Positions 14,859 to 21,091 of a stretch of 21,091 bases of DNA are shown here, piece by piece (the stretch's first letter is position 1; each line of letters begins with the position of its first letter). The stretch comes from JBBQIY01 sp964618405 (lineage in GTDB: Bacteria; Verrucomicrobiota; Kiritimatiellia; RFP12; UBA3636). A program made the translations under genes and the position numbers. The notes under the pieces were generated by a model. That model saw only the letters and a program-made list of their open reading frames with translations. It made no database searches and was not told where the DNA came from. The stretch spans positions 1 through 21,091 of the forward strand of contig CAZUAY010000027.1 in assembly GCA_964618405.1 (NCBI GenBank), given 5' to 3'.

Positions 14859-14899
14859 GCGCCGTCGCAGTAGCTGAGCGCCGCCGCTTGCGGGCGGCG
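14849..14899 (+). repeat. Tandem GTAG repeats and a canonical REP at the RAYT 3' end
   Basis: Two 19-nt units, 14849-14867 and 14868-14886, share CAGTAGCTGAGCGCCG and differ at one base. The RAYT stop TGA (14856-14858) lies in the first. The second unit provides GTAG (14870-14873), then CTGAG, then a perfect 7-bp hairpin CGCCGCC/GGCGGCG (14879-14885 and 14893-14899) with loop GCTTGCG. This is the standard REP layout beside its presumptive RAYT. Confidence 0.8.
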
Positions 14900-14906
14900 T
14901 ATCTTC

Positions 14907-14936
14907 GCGGGCGGCGTATCATCAAAGATACGCCGC
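14907..14936. repeat. Hairpin and direct repeat between the convergent RAYT and uvrA ends
   Basis: GCGGCGTATC (14911-14920) pairs perfectly with 14927-14936 around ATCAAA. The left arm with its flank (14907-14920) repeats the GGGCGGCGTATC seen at 14892-14903. The hairpin includes the uvrA stop (14924-14922). It could slow transcription from either side, but it lacks a T-run. Confidence 0.7.
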
Positions 14937-17816
14937 GGTCAACGATGCGGCGCACTGCTTCACCGTTTCCGGCGGCCCGCAGGCAATAACCTCGCCGCCC
15001 GCATCGCCACCCCCCAGCCCCATGTCAATGATCCAGTCTGCAGCGCGCATCACATCGGGGTTGTGCTCAATCACGATCACCGTATGCCCCGCATCGCGTA
15101 GCCGCACCAGTATCATCAGCAACTTCCGAACATCGTCGAAGTGCAGCCCTGTGGTTGGCTCATCAAGAATATAAACGGTATGTTTTTCGGGCGGACGCGA
15201 AAGCTCGGTCGAAAGCTGTAAGCGTTGCGCCTCACCACCGGATAGCGTTGCCGCCGATTGGCCAAGCTGCAAATACCCCAACCCTACATCTTCCAGCGTC
15301 TTGAGCCTTCTCGCCAGCGCCGGCACATTAGCAAAAACTTCTACTGCTTCAGAAACGGTAAGATTAAGCACATCGGCGATCGAACGCCCCGCGTAATGGA
15401 CTTCGAGCGTTTCCTTGTTATATCGCCGACCACCGCACTGCTCGCAGGTAACCGAAACATCGGGAAGAAAACTCATTTCAAGATGAATTTGCCCGTCCCC
15501 TTTGCACACCTCGCAGCGTCCGCCCTTCACATTAAAGCTGAAACGGCTCACCGTATACCCACGCGCCTTAGCCGCTGCCGTTGCAGCATAGAGCTTGCGA
15601 ATCGTGTCGAACGCCCCCGTGTACGTCAGGGGGTTGCTACGTGAAGAGCGCCCTATCGGTGATTTGTCGATCACGATCAGTTTATCCACCTGCTCTACAC
15701 CGAGGATCCCCTCGCATCGGGTAAACACGAAGTTTTTGCGATCGCGATACGGACGCGCGAGATAGCCTTCAAGATTATGGCGCAGCACATCATCGACAAG
15801 CGAGGATTTACCTGAGCCCGAGACGCCCGTCACCACGGTCAAGCATCCGAGCGGGAATTTCGCTGTCACCTGCTTCAAATTATGTACAGCCGCAGCCGTT
15901 ACCGTCAAATAGCGCCCATCCGGTGCATGTTGTAGCGGAATACAAGGCTTCTCAGCGCCCGTGAGGAAGCGGGCGGTGAGCGAATCTCGGCTCTTCAAAA
16001 GATCTTGCACAGAACCTTCGAAGGTCACGTTCCCACCGTGTCTGCCAGCCCCTGGGCCGATGTCGATGACATGATCCGCCTGACGTATCATCGCCTCATC
16101 ATGCTCCACCACGATCAGCGTATTGCCATTTCTCTGTAATTTACGGAGCATGGCGATGAGCATCTCGTTATCATGCGGATGTAATCCGATCGTCGGTTCA
16201 TCCAGAACGTACATCACGCCTGAAAGCCCGGTTCCGATTTGGGAAGCCAACCGGATGCGTTGCATCTCGCCACCCGAGAGCGTTGCGCTCTCGCGATCCC
16301 CAGTCAGATAGCCTAGCCCCACGTTAATGAGAAAGTCCAGCCTATCCTTGAGACCATTCACCACGTTGTCCGCGATGATATGTTGATTGGGGCTCAGGGG
16401 CAGGGTCTCGACCCAGCCACGCAGCGCAGCAACGGGCCGCCCGAGCAAATCGGCAATGTTCACATCTGCATCACCCGGATGCGGAATGCGGCAAGCGAGA
16501 ATTTCAGGACGCATCCGAAGTCCGCCACAGGCCGTACACTGACGCCGTGACATGAAGCTGCGCAAGACCGTCTTCATCGACTCCGATTCACTCTCGCGAA
16601 GACGGCGGATCAAATTCGGCATCACGCCCTCGTAAACTTGTTTCGAGCGGCGGATGTTGCTGCGCACTTTTTTCGTAATCACGAGTTCTTCTTCGCCAGA
16701 ACCGAAAAGAATAATGTTTCGCGTTTCTTCAGAAAGCTCGCGCCACGGTGTGGCAAGGTCTATACCCTGCCACGCCGCAACGGATTTGAGCATCATATTG
16801 AAAGAGCCAACGAGGCGTTTGGGGCCCCGACGCCACGGGCGTATCGCACCAGCAGCCAAAGAAAGCGAGTCGTCTGGCACCACCAGTGCTTCTTCGAAAT
16901 ACGCCTCTTTGCCAAGACCTTGACAAACCGGACAGGCACCGATGTGGCTGTTGAAAGAAAAGCTCGCGGGCTTGAGCGTTTCGAACGAAATGCCGCAATC
17001 CGAGCATTCGTTACGCTCGCTATAGTTCTCCACAACTTCTTTCTCGCCTGCTCTCGCGCGGAGAACACAGAGCGAGCCCTTGCCATGCAAGAGCGACAAT
17101 TCGACAGAGTCCGTGATGCGGCGACGCACATCGGGTTTGATGACAATGCGATCCACCACTGCTTCGACGACAGATTTTTCCGTGTCGCCCTCTACTTGAA
17201 TATCTTCAAGCGAATGGATTTTGCCATCCACGCGCAAGCGCACGAAACCCGCTTTCGCTGCTTCCTCCACGCACTGCGCCATCTTCAAGCGACTCTTCTT
17301 ACGGCGGAGCGGGGCGAGAATAGTCAACCGCGTTCCATCGGGATTATCGAGAAGCTTTTCAACAATATTTTCCGCGCTGGTGGCACCCACAACTTTCCCA
17401 CAAACATGGCAATGCGGAATGCCGATGTAGGCGAACAAGAGCCGGAGGTGATCATGCAGCTCGGTTGTCGTGGCGAGGATTGAGCGCGGTCCTGGCGTAG
17501 AGGCATGCTGTTCAATCGATATCGCCGGAGAGAGCCCGCGCACCGAATCCACATCCGGCTTATCCATCTGATCGAGGAACTGCCTCGCATACGCGGGGAG
17601 GCTCTCCAAGTAACGCCGTTGCCCTTCCGCAAAGAGGGTGTCGAAGGCCAGTGACGATTTCCCAGAACCGGAAACGCCGGTGATGACCGTAAGCTGGTTG
17701 CGCGGAATCGTGACGGAGATGTTCTTGAGATTATGCACCCGTGCGCCCTCGACGCTAATCGCCGAGAGAGAAGCTTCGTTTAGAATCGAACTGTTTTTAT
17801 CAATCGCGCTTTTCAT
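14922..17816 (-). CDS. uvrA: Excinuclease ABC subunit A
   Basis: UvrA, the damage-recognition ATPase of nucleotide excision repair, 964 residues from the ATG at 17816. N-terminal VEGARVHNLKNI (22-33) leads into Walker A GVSGSGKSS (47-55). The first zinc module has Cys271, 274, 295 and 298. Signature 1 is LSGGE (513-517), with Walker B VLDEPT. Walker A 2 is at 664-672, the C-terminal zinc finger has Cys768, 771, 791 and 794, and signature 2 LSGGE (858-862) precedes YILDEPTTGLH. Length is slightly above the usual 940. An in-frame GTG at 17837 could add 7 residues; neither start has a clear Shine-Dalgarno sequence. I see no obvious promoter in the 100 bp upstream, which also holds the terminator of the next gene. 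It converges with the RAYT gene. Confidence 0.95.
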   Translation of the reverse strand: MKSAIDKNSSILNEASLSAISVEGARVHNLKNISVTIPRNQLTVITGVSGSGKSSLAFDTLFAEGQRRYLESLPAYARQFLDQMDKPDVDSVRGLSPAISIEQHASTPGPRSILATTTELHDHLRLLFAYIGIPHCHVCGKVVGATSAENIVEKLLDNPDGTRLTILAPLRRKKSRLKMAQCVEEAAKAGFVRLRVDGKIHSLEDIQVEGDTEKSVVEAVVDRIVIKPDVRRRITDSVELSLLHGKGSLCVLRARAGEKEVVENYSERNECSDCGISFETLKPASFSFNSHIGACPVCQGLGKEAYFEEALVVPDDSLSLAAGAIRPWRRGPKRLVGSFNMMLKSVAAWQGIDLATPWRELSEETRNIILFGSGEEELVITKKVRSNIRRSKQVYEGVMPNLIRRLRESESESMKTVLRSFMSRRQCTACGGLRMRPEILACRIPHPGDADVNIADLLGRPVAALRGWVETLPLSPNQHIIADNVVNGLKDRLDFLINVGLGYLTGDRESATLSGGEMQRIRLASQIGTGLSGVMYVLDEPTIGLHPHDNEMLIAMLRKLQRNGNTLIVVEHDEAMIRQADHVIDIGPGAGRHGGNVTFEGSVQDLLKSRDSLTARFLTGAEKPCIPLQHAPDGRYLTVTAAAVHNLKQVTAKFPLGCLTVVTGVSGSGKSSLVDDVLRHNLEGYLARPYRDRKNFVFTRCEGILGVEQVDKLIVIDKSPIGRSSRSNPLTYTGAFDTIRKLYAATAAAKARGYTVSRFSFNVKGGRCEVCKGDGQIHLEMSFLPDVSVTCEQCGGRRYNKETLEVHYAGRSIADVLNLTVSEAVEVFANVPALARRLKTLEDVGLGYLQLGQSAATLSGGEAQRLQLSTELSRPPEKHTVYILDEPTTGLHFDDVRKLLMILVRLRDAGHTVIVIEHNPDVMRAADWIIDMGLGGGDAGGEVIACGPPETVKQCAASLTAAYL

Positions 17817-17860
17817 ACGAAAACTTTTCGCCACCACTCACGGAAACAGAAGGACTGTTA

Positions 17861-17892
17861 AAACAAAAAAACCCGACACACACGTGCCGGGT
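17861..17892 (-). terminator. Intrinsic terminator of the small lipoprotein gene
   Basis: On the minus strand ACCCGGCAC (17892-17884) pairs with GTGTCGGGT (17879-17871) through a 4-nt loop, with one G-T wobble. A run of T follows (17870-17865, then GTTT). It lies 48 nt past the lipoprotein stop and before uvrA, so uvrA transcription should be largely separate. Confidence 0.85.
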
Positions 17893-17939
17893 CATTCGGC
17901 TGACATTCAATTCAGCGCAGAGGTTTCAGTCTAGCTACC

Positions 17940-18440
17940 TTAGTTTTCTGCAGACTCATCCCAGTCGATGTCGATGCAGAACCAATGCGCTCCGAGAGGC
18001 TCGATATCATCCAAATCAATGATGAGCGTGTAATTGTTCTCAACTGCTGGATACTCCTTCACCATTGGAACCCCAAACCCAGCGGTATAGAACTTCACCG
18101 CCATATTCTCAGCGTTCCAGGTTCCGGTTGTCGGCAGAGCAGACTCAGGCTTTTCAATCTTAGCTACATTGCTGAGAGTACCGTTCCACTCCAGTTCCCA
18201 CTCCTGCTCTTTATTGATATAAGTCGGCAGATCTTCTCCCGCCCATTTACCCGGCAACTGATAGGCTTGATGAACAAACCACATTTCATCCCCCTTGATA
18301 TAGAGGGTGTCTTTACCATCAATCAGTGTTCGAATGTACAGCTTGCCCTCAGGAGTTGGCTCAGGAGTCATACAGCCAGCGAAAAGGAACCCTGTAAAAG
18401 CGAGAAGTGATATTTTGATTAGTTTAGTCTGCAGTTTCAT
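17940..18440 (-). CDS. Small lipoprotein of unknown function
   Basis: A 166-residue predicted lipoprotein. A basic start and hydrophobic helix end in the lipobox FAGC (20-23), followed by a Pro/Thr/Glu linker. The mature part begins YIRTLIDGKDTLYIKGDEMWFVH (35-57), then YQLPGKW, LPTYINKEQEWELEWNG, and a C-terminal beta-rich, acidic stretch. The DGxDTLxIxGxxxWxxH...LPG...PTYIN succession resembles a module I recall in planctomycete and verrucomicrobial secreted proteins; that is memory and has not been searched. The function is unknown; a small envelope-facing beta domain is likely. The ATG at 18440 is preferred over an in-frame GTG at 18455, because GAGGA sits 8 nt before it. Monocistronic, with its own promoter and terminator. 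Confidence 0.8.
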   Translation of the reverse strand: MKLQTKLIKISLLAFTGFLFAGCMTPEPTPEGKLYIRTLIDGKDTLYIKGDEMWFVHQAYQLPGKWAGEDLPTYINKEQEWELEWNGTLSNVAKIEKPESALPTTGTWNAENMAVKFYTAGFGVPMVKEYPAVENNYTLIIDLDDIEPLGAHWFCIDIDWDESAEN

Positions 18441-18516
18441 GATAAGAATCCTCACGTTGAGTCCAAATTTTAAATTGCGTTCGGAAAAAACTCTTTAAAT
18501 AATTGGAACGGGATAA

Positions 18517-18545
18517 AGATTAGCATAGCTAGGCATTCACGGCAA
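18517..18545 (-). promoter_or_regulatory. Likely promoter of the small lipoprotein gene
   Basis: On the minus strand TTGCCG (18545-18540) and TAATCT (18522-18517) are 17 nt apart, with TGC directly before the -10, as at the purC and rpsA promoters. Predicted initiation near 18510 gives a leader of about 70 nt. A TATAAT also occurs upstream (near 18570) but lacks a -35. Confidence 0.5.
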
Positions 18546-18790
18546 CCATAAAACATAGATTTTGTTTAAATTATATTTTTAGCGTGAAAAAATGATGCGG
18601 TAACTTTTTGCATCCCCAAAAAACTTCGTCGCGAACTTTGTCGCTAGCTTTGTCGAAAACAGGAGAAGTCTTACGGGAGACGCCTGTCTGTGCAGGAACG
18701 GCAAAGAGGCGAAAGCGCGAAGAAATAAAGGAGTGGCTGAGGATTTACTGGAGTGGATCGAGGAGAAGGACGAGGACGAGCGAAGCAAAC

Positions 18791-18844
18791 GGAGAACGGG
18801 TTTTCCAACCCGTTTTCGTACACGGGTTAGAAAACCCGTGCTCC
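18791..18844. repeat. Inverted pair of GGAG-headed REPs (BIME-like)
   Basis: The plus-strand REP at 18791-18814 is GGAG, then arms AACGGGTT/AACCCGTT around TTCC. The minus-strand REP at 18844-18821 is GGAG, then arms CACGGGTT/AACCCGTG around TTCT. A 6-nt spacer separates them. The two differ by a compensatory swap at the hairpin base (A-T versus C-G) and one loop base. Symmetry extends outward as AACGGAG/CTCCGTT. The layout matches the bacterial interspersed mosaic elements built from REP pairs. Confidence 0.85.
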
Positions 18845-18888
18845 GTTCGTTACGACCACTGCTTAGCGAAACTCGAATTATAGGCAAC

Positions 18889-18922
18889 GATTACGATTAG
18901 GATTACGATTACGATTAGGATA
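18889..18922. repeat. 6-nt tandem array, unit GATTAS
   Basis: Five copies, GATTAC, GATTAG, GATTAC, GATTAC, GATTAG, followed by GATA. As in the 7-nt array at 8214-8280, a single position alternates between C and G while the rest is constant. No function is evident. Confidence 0.8.
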
Positions 18923-18979
18923 AAAACCAAATTTCCTACAGTTTTTCCTCAAACTTTGATGACCCCAAGCTCTTTCCCA

Positions 18980-18995
18980 GTCGCTAACCGGTTAC
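18980..18995 (-). repeat. Dispersed repeat GTAAYCGGTTAGCGAC, copy 2
   Basis: The minus strand reads GTAACCGGTTAGCGAC, 15 of 16 identical to 8112-8127, and contains the perfect palindrome TAACCGGTTA. It is preceded on the same strand by GTA from GTAGTAACC, so a GTAG head like that of the REPs lies 5' of the palindrome. Confidence 0.55.
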
Positions 18996-19016
18996 TACAT
19001 TTTAGCCGTGCGCAAA

Positions 19017-19050
19017 GAAGACGGCGCAAGCTCACGCCTACGCCGTCTTC
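19017..19050 (-). terminator. Hairpin downstream of rpsA, likely terminator
   Basis: GAAGACGGCG and CGCCGTCTTC form a perfect 10-bp stem with a 14-nt loop, 32 nt past the rpsA stop. On the minus strand only a short T-rich stretch (TTCTTTG) follows, so termination may be partial or need a factor. Confidence 0.55.
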
Positions 19051-19081
19051 ATAATGAGGGTCTAAAACCGCTCTACTTGTT

Positions 19082-20827
19082 CTACTTACTTCCTCGCTTC
19101 TCGTCTCCTGGCGTCCATTCTTCGCCGCCTGTAGCGAAAGCTTCGTCAAACGCGGAGGCCAACCCGACAATGTTCTGTCCGACTCTTAGGCTCTGCTCAG
19201 TTTTGTACTCGGCGGGAATTTCAAAGTCCTCATCCTCGCCTCCTTGGGCTTTCATGCTGAGTCCAATGCGGCGCTCGTCGCGATCAATCCGCACAATACG
19301 AGCTTCGACTTCCTGACCGACTTTAAGCGCATCCTTGACACGTTCAACGTGATCATCACTGATCTGCGAGATATGGACAAGACCATCTACTCCACCATCG
19401 AGCTCAATGAAGGCGCCGAAAGAAGCGATTTTAGAAACCTTGCCTTTAACCATCTGTCCGACGGTGTAGTGCGCAGTGATATTGCTCCAAGGATCTTCCT
19501 GTGCCTGTTTCAGGCCGAGCGAGATACGCTGGTTTGAAGGATCGATTTCGAGAACCACGGTATCGACTTCCTGCCCTTTTTGCAGGATTTCGGTCGGGTG
19601 GTTGATCTTGCGTGTCCAACTCATATCTGAAACGTGGATCATCCCATCAATGCCATCTTCCAACTGAATGAAGGCCCCGTATGAGGTAAAGTTGCGAACT
19701 TTGCCCTTGACGCGAGTTCCTACGGGGTAACGATCGGAAACCGTATCCCATGGGTTTTCTTCAGTCTGGCGAATGCCGAGGGCGATCTTCTGTTCGTCCT
19801 TGTTCACGCTGAGCACCACAATATCAACCTCGTCGCCAATATTCAACACATCAGATGCGCGTGCGATGCGGCGAGTCCACGAGAACTCGGATACATGAAC
19901 AAGACCTTCAATCCCGTCTTCAATCTCTACGAAAGCACCGTAAGGAACCAGGTTGACAACTTTGCCACGGAGGCGGCTGTTGACCGGGTAGCGCATTTCA
20001 ATGTCGTCCCAGGGATTTGTCTGAGCTTGCTTGAGGCCAAGAGAGACACGTTCGCGGCTCATATCAATGTCGAGAATGACGACATCAAGTTCTTGGCCGA
20101 CCTGAACAACCTCGCTCGGATGCTTGACACGGCCCCACGAGAGGTCGGTGATGTGCAGGAGCCCATCGATGCCATCAAGATCAACGAAGACGCCGAAGTC
20201 AGTGATGTTCTTGACCTTGCCCTTGCAACGCATACCCGGAAGCAGTGTACCGAGTAGATCCTGTCGCTTCGACGACTGGCGCTCCTCAACAAGTTCTCTG
20301 CGCGAGAGAATGATGTTACGGCGATCATTTGAAATTTTGATGAGCTTAAACTCAAAAGTCTTGCCCATGTAATCGTCGGTGTTATGAACCGGCATGACAT
20401 CGATCTGAGAACCGGGAAGGAATGCTTCGACTCCGTCAACATCGACCAGCAACCCACCGCGTACGCGATTCTTAACAACGCCCGAAACGACGCAACCTTC
20501 TGCATAGCGCTGAAGAACAGATTCCCAGCGGATCTTATCGTCGGCCATTTTCTTGGACAGCACCACCATCCCGTCATCGTTCTCAGCTTGAATGACGAGA
20601 ACGTCCACTTCGTCGCCGACCTTCACCAGCGTGATGTCTTCGAACTCGTTCGCAGGCACAGAGCCCTCCGACTTGCCGCCGACATCGATCAGAACTTCAG
20701 TAGGTCTGACTTCCAACACCATTCCCTTTACAATCCTGTTCTCAGCCGCTTGCTTCAGCGTGGCGTCGAGAAGTTCAGCTAATTCTTGGAGCTTTTCAGG
20801 ATTTTTTGCGTCTTTTTTCTTGAGCAT
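19082..20827 (-). CDS. rpsA: 30S ribosomal protein S1
   Basis: Ribosomal protein S1, 581 residues, which binds mRNA on the small subunit and helps initiation on transcripts with weak or absent Shine-Dalgarno sequences. Six S1 (OB-fold) domains lie at about 32-93, 108-178, 195-267, 282-353, 368-441 and 455-527. Domains 3-6 carry the strong RNA-binding pattern, for example ITDFGVFVDLDGIDGLLHITDLSW (core 208-231) and YGAFVEIEDGIEGLVHVSEFSW. A 50-residue acidic tail ends in GDEKRGSK. The start ATG at 20827 has only an A-rich sequence in front and no Shine-Dalgarno; the longer open frame upstream is the transcribed leader. Single gene with its own promoter. Several genes in this window lack Shine-Dalgarno sequences, which fits a strong S1. 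Confidence 0.95.
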   Translation of the reverse strand: MLKKKDAKNPEKLQELAELLDATLKQAAENRIVKGMVLEVRPTEVLIDVGGKSEGSVPANEFEDITLVKVGDEVDVLVIQAENDDGMVVLSKKMADDKIRWESVLQRYAEGCVVSGVVKNRVRGGLLVDVDGVEAFLPGSQIDVMPVHNTDDYMGKTFEFKLIKISNDRRNIILSRRELVEERQSSKRQDLLGTLLPGMRCKGKVKNITDFGVFVDLDGIDGLLHITDLSWGRVKHPSEVVQVGQELDVVILDIDMSRERVSLGLKQAQTNPWDDIEMRYPVNSRLRGKVVNLVPYGAFVEIEDGIEGLVHVSEFSWTRRIARASDVLNIGDEVDIVVLSVNKDEQKIALGIRQTEENPWDTVSDRYPVGTRVKGKVRNFTSYGAFIQLEDGIDGMIHVSDMSWTRKINHPTEILQKGQEVDTVVLEIDPSNQRISLGLKQAQEDPWSNITAHYTVGQMVKGKVSKIASFGAFIELDGGVDGLVHISQISDDHVERVKDALKVGQEVEARIVRIDRDERRIGLSMKAQGGEDEDFEIPAEYKTEQSLRVGQNIVGLASAFDEAFATGGEEWTPGDEKRGSK

Positions 20828-20950
20828 TGTTTTTTGGGCATTTTGGGTTGAGTTAATGATCTTCGGAATAATGGAGCCGCAACTCACGACTCCATCCGAG
20901 GTATTGATATCCCGTTCGGATGCCCCGAACCCACGGGAAAAGATAAAGAA
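20828..20950 (-). promoter_or_regulatory. Structured, SD-less rpsA leader, possible autoregulatory site
   Basis: The predicted 120-nt leader contains a 6-bp hairpin GTTCGG/CCGAAC (20914-20930). It also has an 8-bp hairpin with arms 20888-20895 and 20871-20878, closed further by TCGG/CCGA (20863-20866 with 20896-20899). The start codon is in an unstructured A-rich stretch. The E. coli rpsA leader is also hairpin-rich with a poor SD and is autoregulated by S1; applying that here is inference. Confidence 0.5.
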
Positions 20951-20956
20951 CCTCAA

Positions 20957-20986
20957 ATTATAGCAAGATAATCCGGTTTTAGGCAA
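20957..20986 (-). promoter_or_regulatory. Sigma70-type promoter of rpsA, extended -10
   Basis: On the minus strand TTGCCT (20986-20981) precedes a perfect TATAAT (20962-20957) with an 18-nt spacer and TGC just before the -10. Predicted initiation near 20950. Confidence 0.7.
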
Positions 20987-21022
20987 TAGATAAATTAAAT
21001 TTCGAAGTAATCGCTGAGATTG

Positions 21023-21091
21023 AGCCACTGGGAGCCGATGCTTCCAGCCTGTGCAAACGACAAACAGGCAAGCCCTCCGCGCGGCCGCGCC
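21023..21091. repeat. Partial REP-like sequence and GC palindrome at the window edge
   Basis: AAACAGGCAAG (21062-21072) is identical to 15-25 at the other end of the window, where it forms part of a GGAG-headed REP. Here the minus strand reads GGAGGGCTTGCCTGTTTG, so the GGAG head is kept, but the matching arm lies farther away as GCCTGT (near 21048-21053). The window ends in the perfect palindrome GCGCGGCCGCGC (21079-21090). The element is cut by the window edge. Confidence 0.4.

Larger units (their letters stand above)
18546..19081. other. Non-coding, repeat-rich region between the lipoprotein promoter and rpsA
   Basis: About 535 bp with no gene I can support; the frames that stay open run through palindromes and lack ribosome-binding sites. 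The left part is AT-rich. From about 18620 there are imperfect CTTTGTCGC repeats, then the inverted GGAG hairpin pair (18791-18844), a 6-nt tandem array (18889-18922), a dispersed GTAACCGGTTAGCGAC copy (18980-18995) and the rpsA terminator-like hairpin (19017-19050). Confidence 0.7.

Noticed and set aside
13836..14936. Complete insertion sequence around the transposase
   Set aside because: No terminal inverted repeats, no target-site duplication and no accessory gene; REP hairpins plus a Y1 enzyme fit a domesticated RAYT better than an IS.
16638..17483. Plus-strand open frame of 281 codons
   Set aside because: It lies wholly antisense to uvrA, whose motifs are intact; the predicted peptide shows no domain and no ribosome-binding site.
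18608..18883. Plus-strand open frame of 91 codons in the rpsA-lipoprotein gap
   Set aside because: It reads straight through the REP pair, has no ribosome-binding site, and has no recognisable protein pattern.
20828..21028. 67-residue N-terminal extension of S1
   Set aside because: It would include the promoter -10 and -35 boxes; S1 proteins begin shortly before the first OB fold.

Overview
The window looks like a chromosomal stretch from a moderately GC-rich, Gram-negative-type bacterium. Lipoprotein signal peptides, a YejBEF-type peptide ABC transporter, frequent absence of Shine-Dalgarno sequences, and a small lipoprotein with a module I associate from memory with planctomycete/verrucomicrobial proteins all suggest the PVC group (Verrucomicrobiota/Kiritimatiellota). 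That placement is inference; no rRNA gene is present.

Layout. 202-1362 (+) is a Gfo/Idh/MocA oxidoreductase, converging with a 4-nt overlap on an FAD-dependent dehydrogenase (1359-2960, -). Next is a compact minus-strand operon, read right to left from a near-consensus promoter at 6926-6898: degenerate HMA-fold lipoprotein, xerD-like recombinase, rnc (RNase III), and a ClC anion transporter with CBS domains. Junctions overlap or lie 4 nt apart. corA (-) follows with its own promoter. The corA and purC promoters diverge, and about 230 bp of repeats lies between them: a 7-nt tandem array, a perfect 16-bp inverted repeat and a dispersed GTAAYCGGTTAG motif. purC, yejB, yejE, yejF and a REP-associated tyrosine transposase (RAYT) run on the plus strand with short gaps. 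uvrA (-) converges on the RAYT. A small lipoprotein gene (-) with a good terminator, a repeat-rich intergenic region of about 640 bp, and the six-domain ribosomal protein S1 gene rpsA (-) complete the window.

The most notable signal is the RAYT/REP complement. The RAYT (HFH motif, candidate catalytic Tyr135) is joined to a C-terminal domain resembling DprA/Smf (SLOG-like). Its linker is four translated copies of a 24-nt repeat (GAQLPGxx). The repeat core recurs in inverted orientation at the gene's 3' end, where it overlaps the stop codon and leads into a textbook REP (GTAG followed by a GC-rich hairpin). Other GTAG- or GGAG-headed hairpins lie at 16-38, 11984-12007 and 18791-18844; the last is an inverted pair with a compensatory base-pair change. 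The window may therefore show a transposase with its cognate REPs, some of which have become protein-coding sequence.

Other points of interest are a predicted leaderless operon promoter, an insertion of about 180 residues in the extracytoplasmic loop of YejE, a 24-bp hairpin at the yejE 3' end, and a structured, SD-less rpsA leader.
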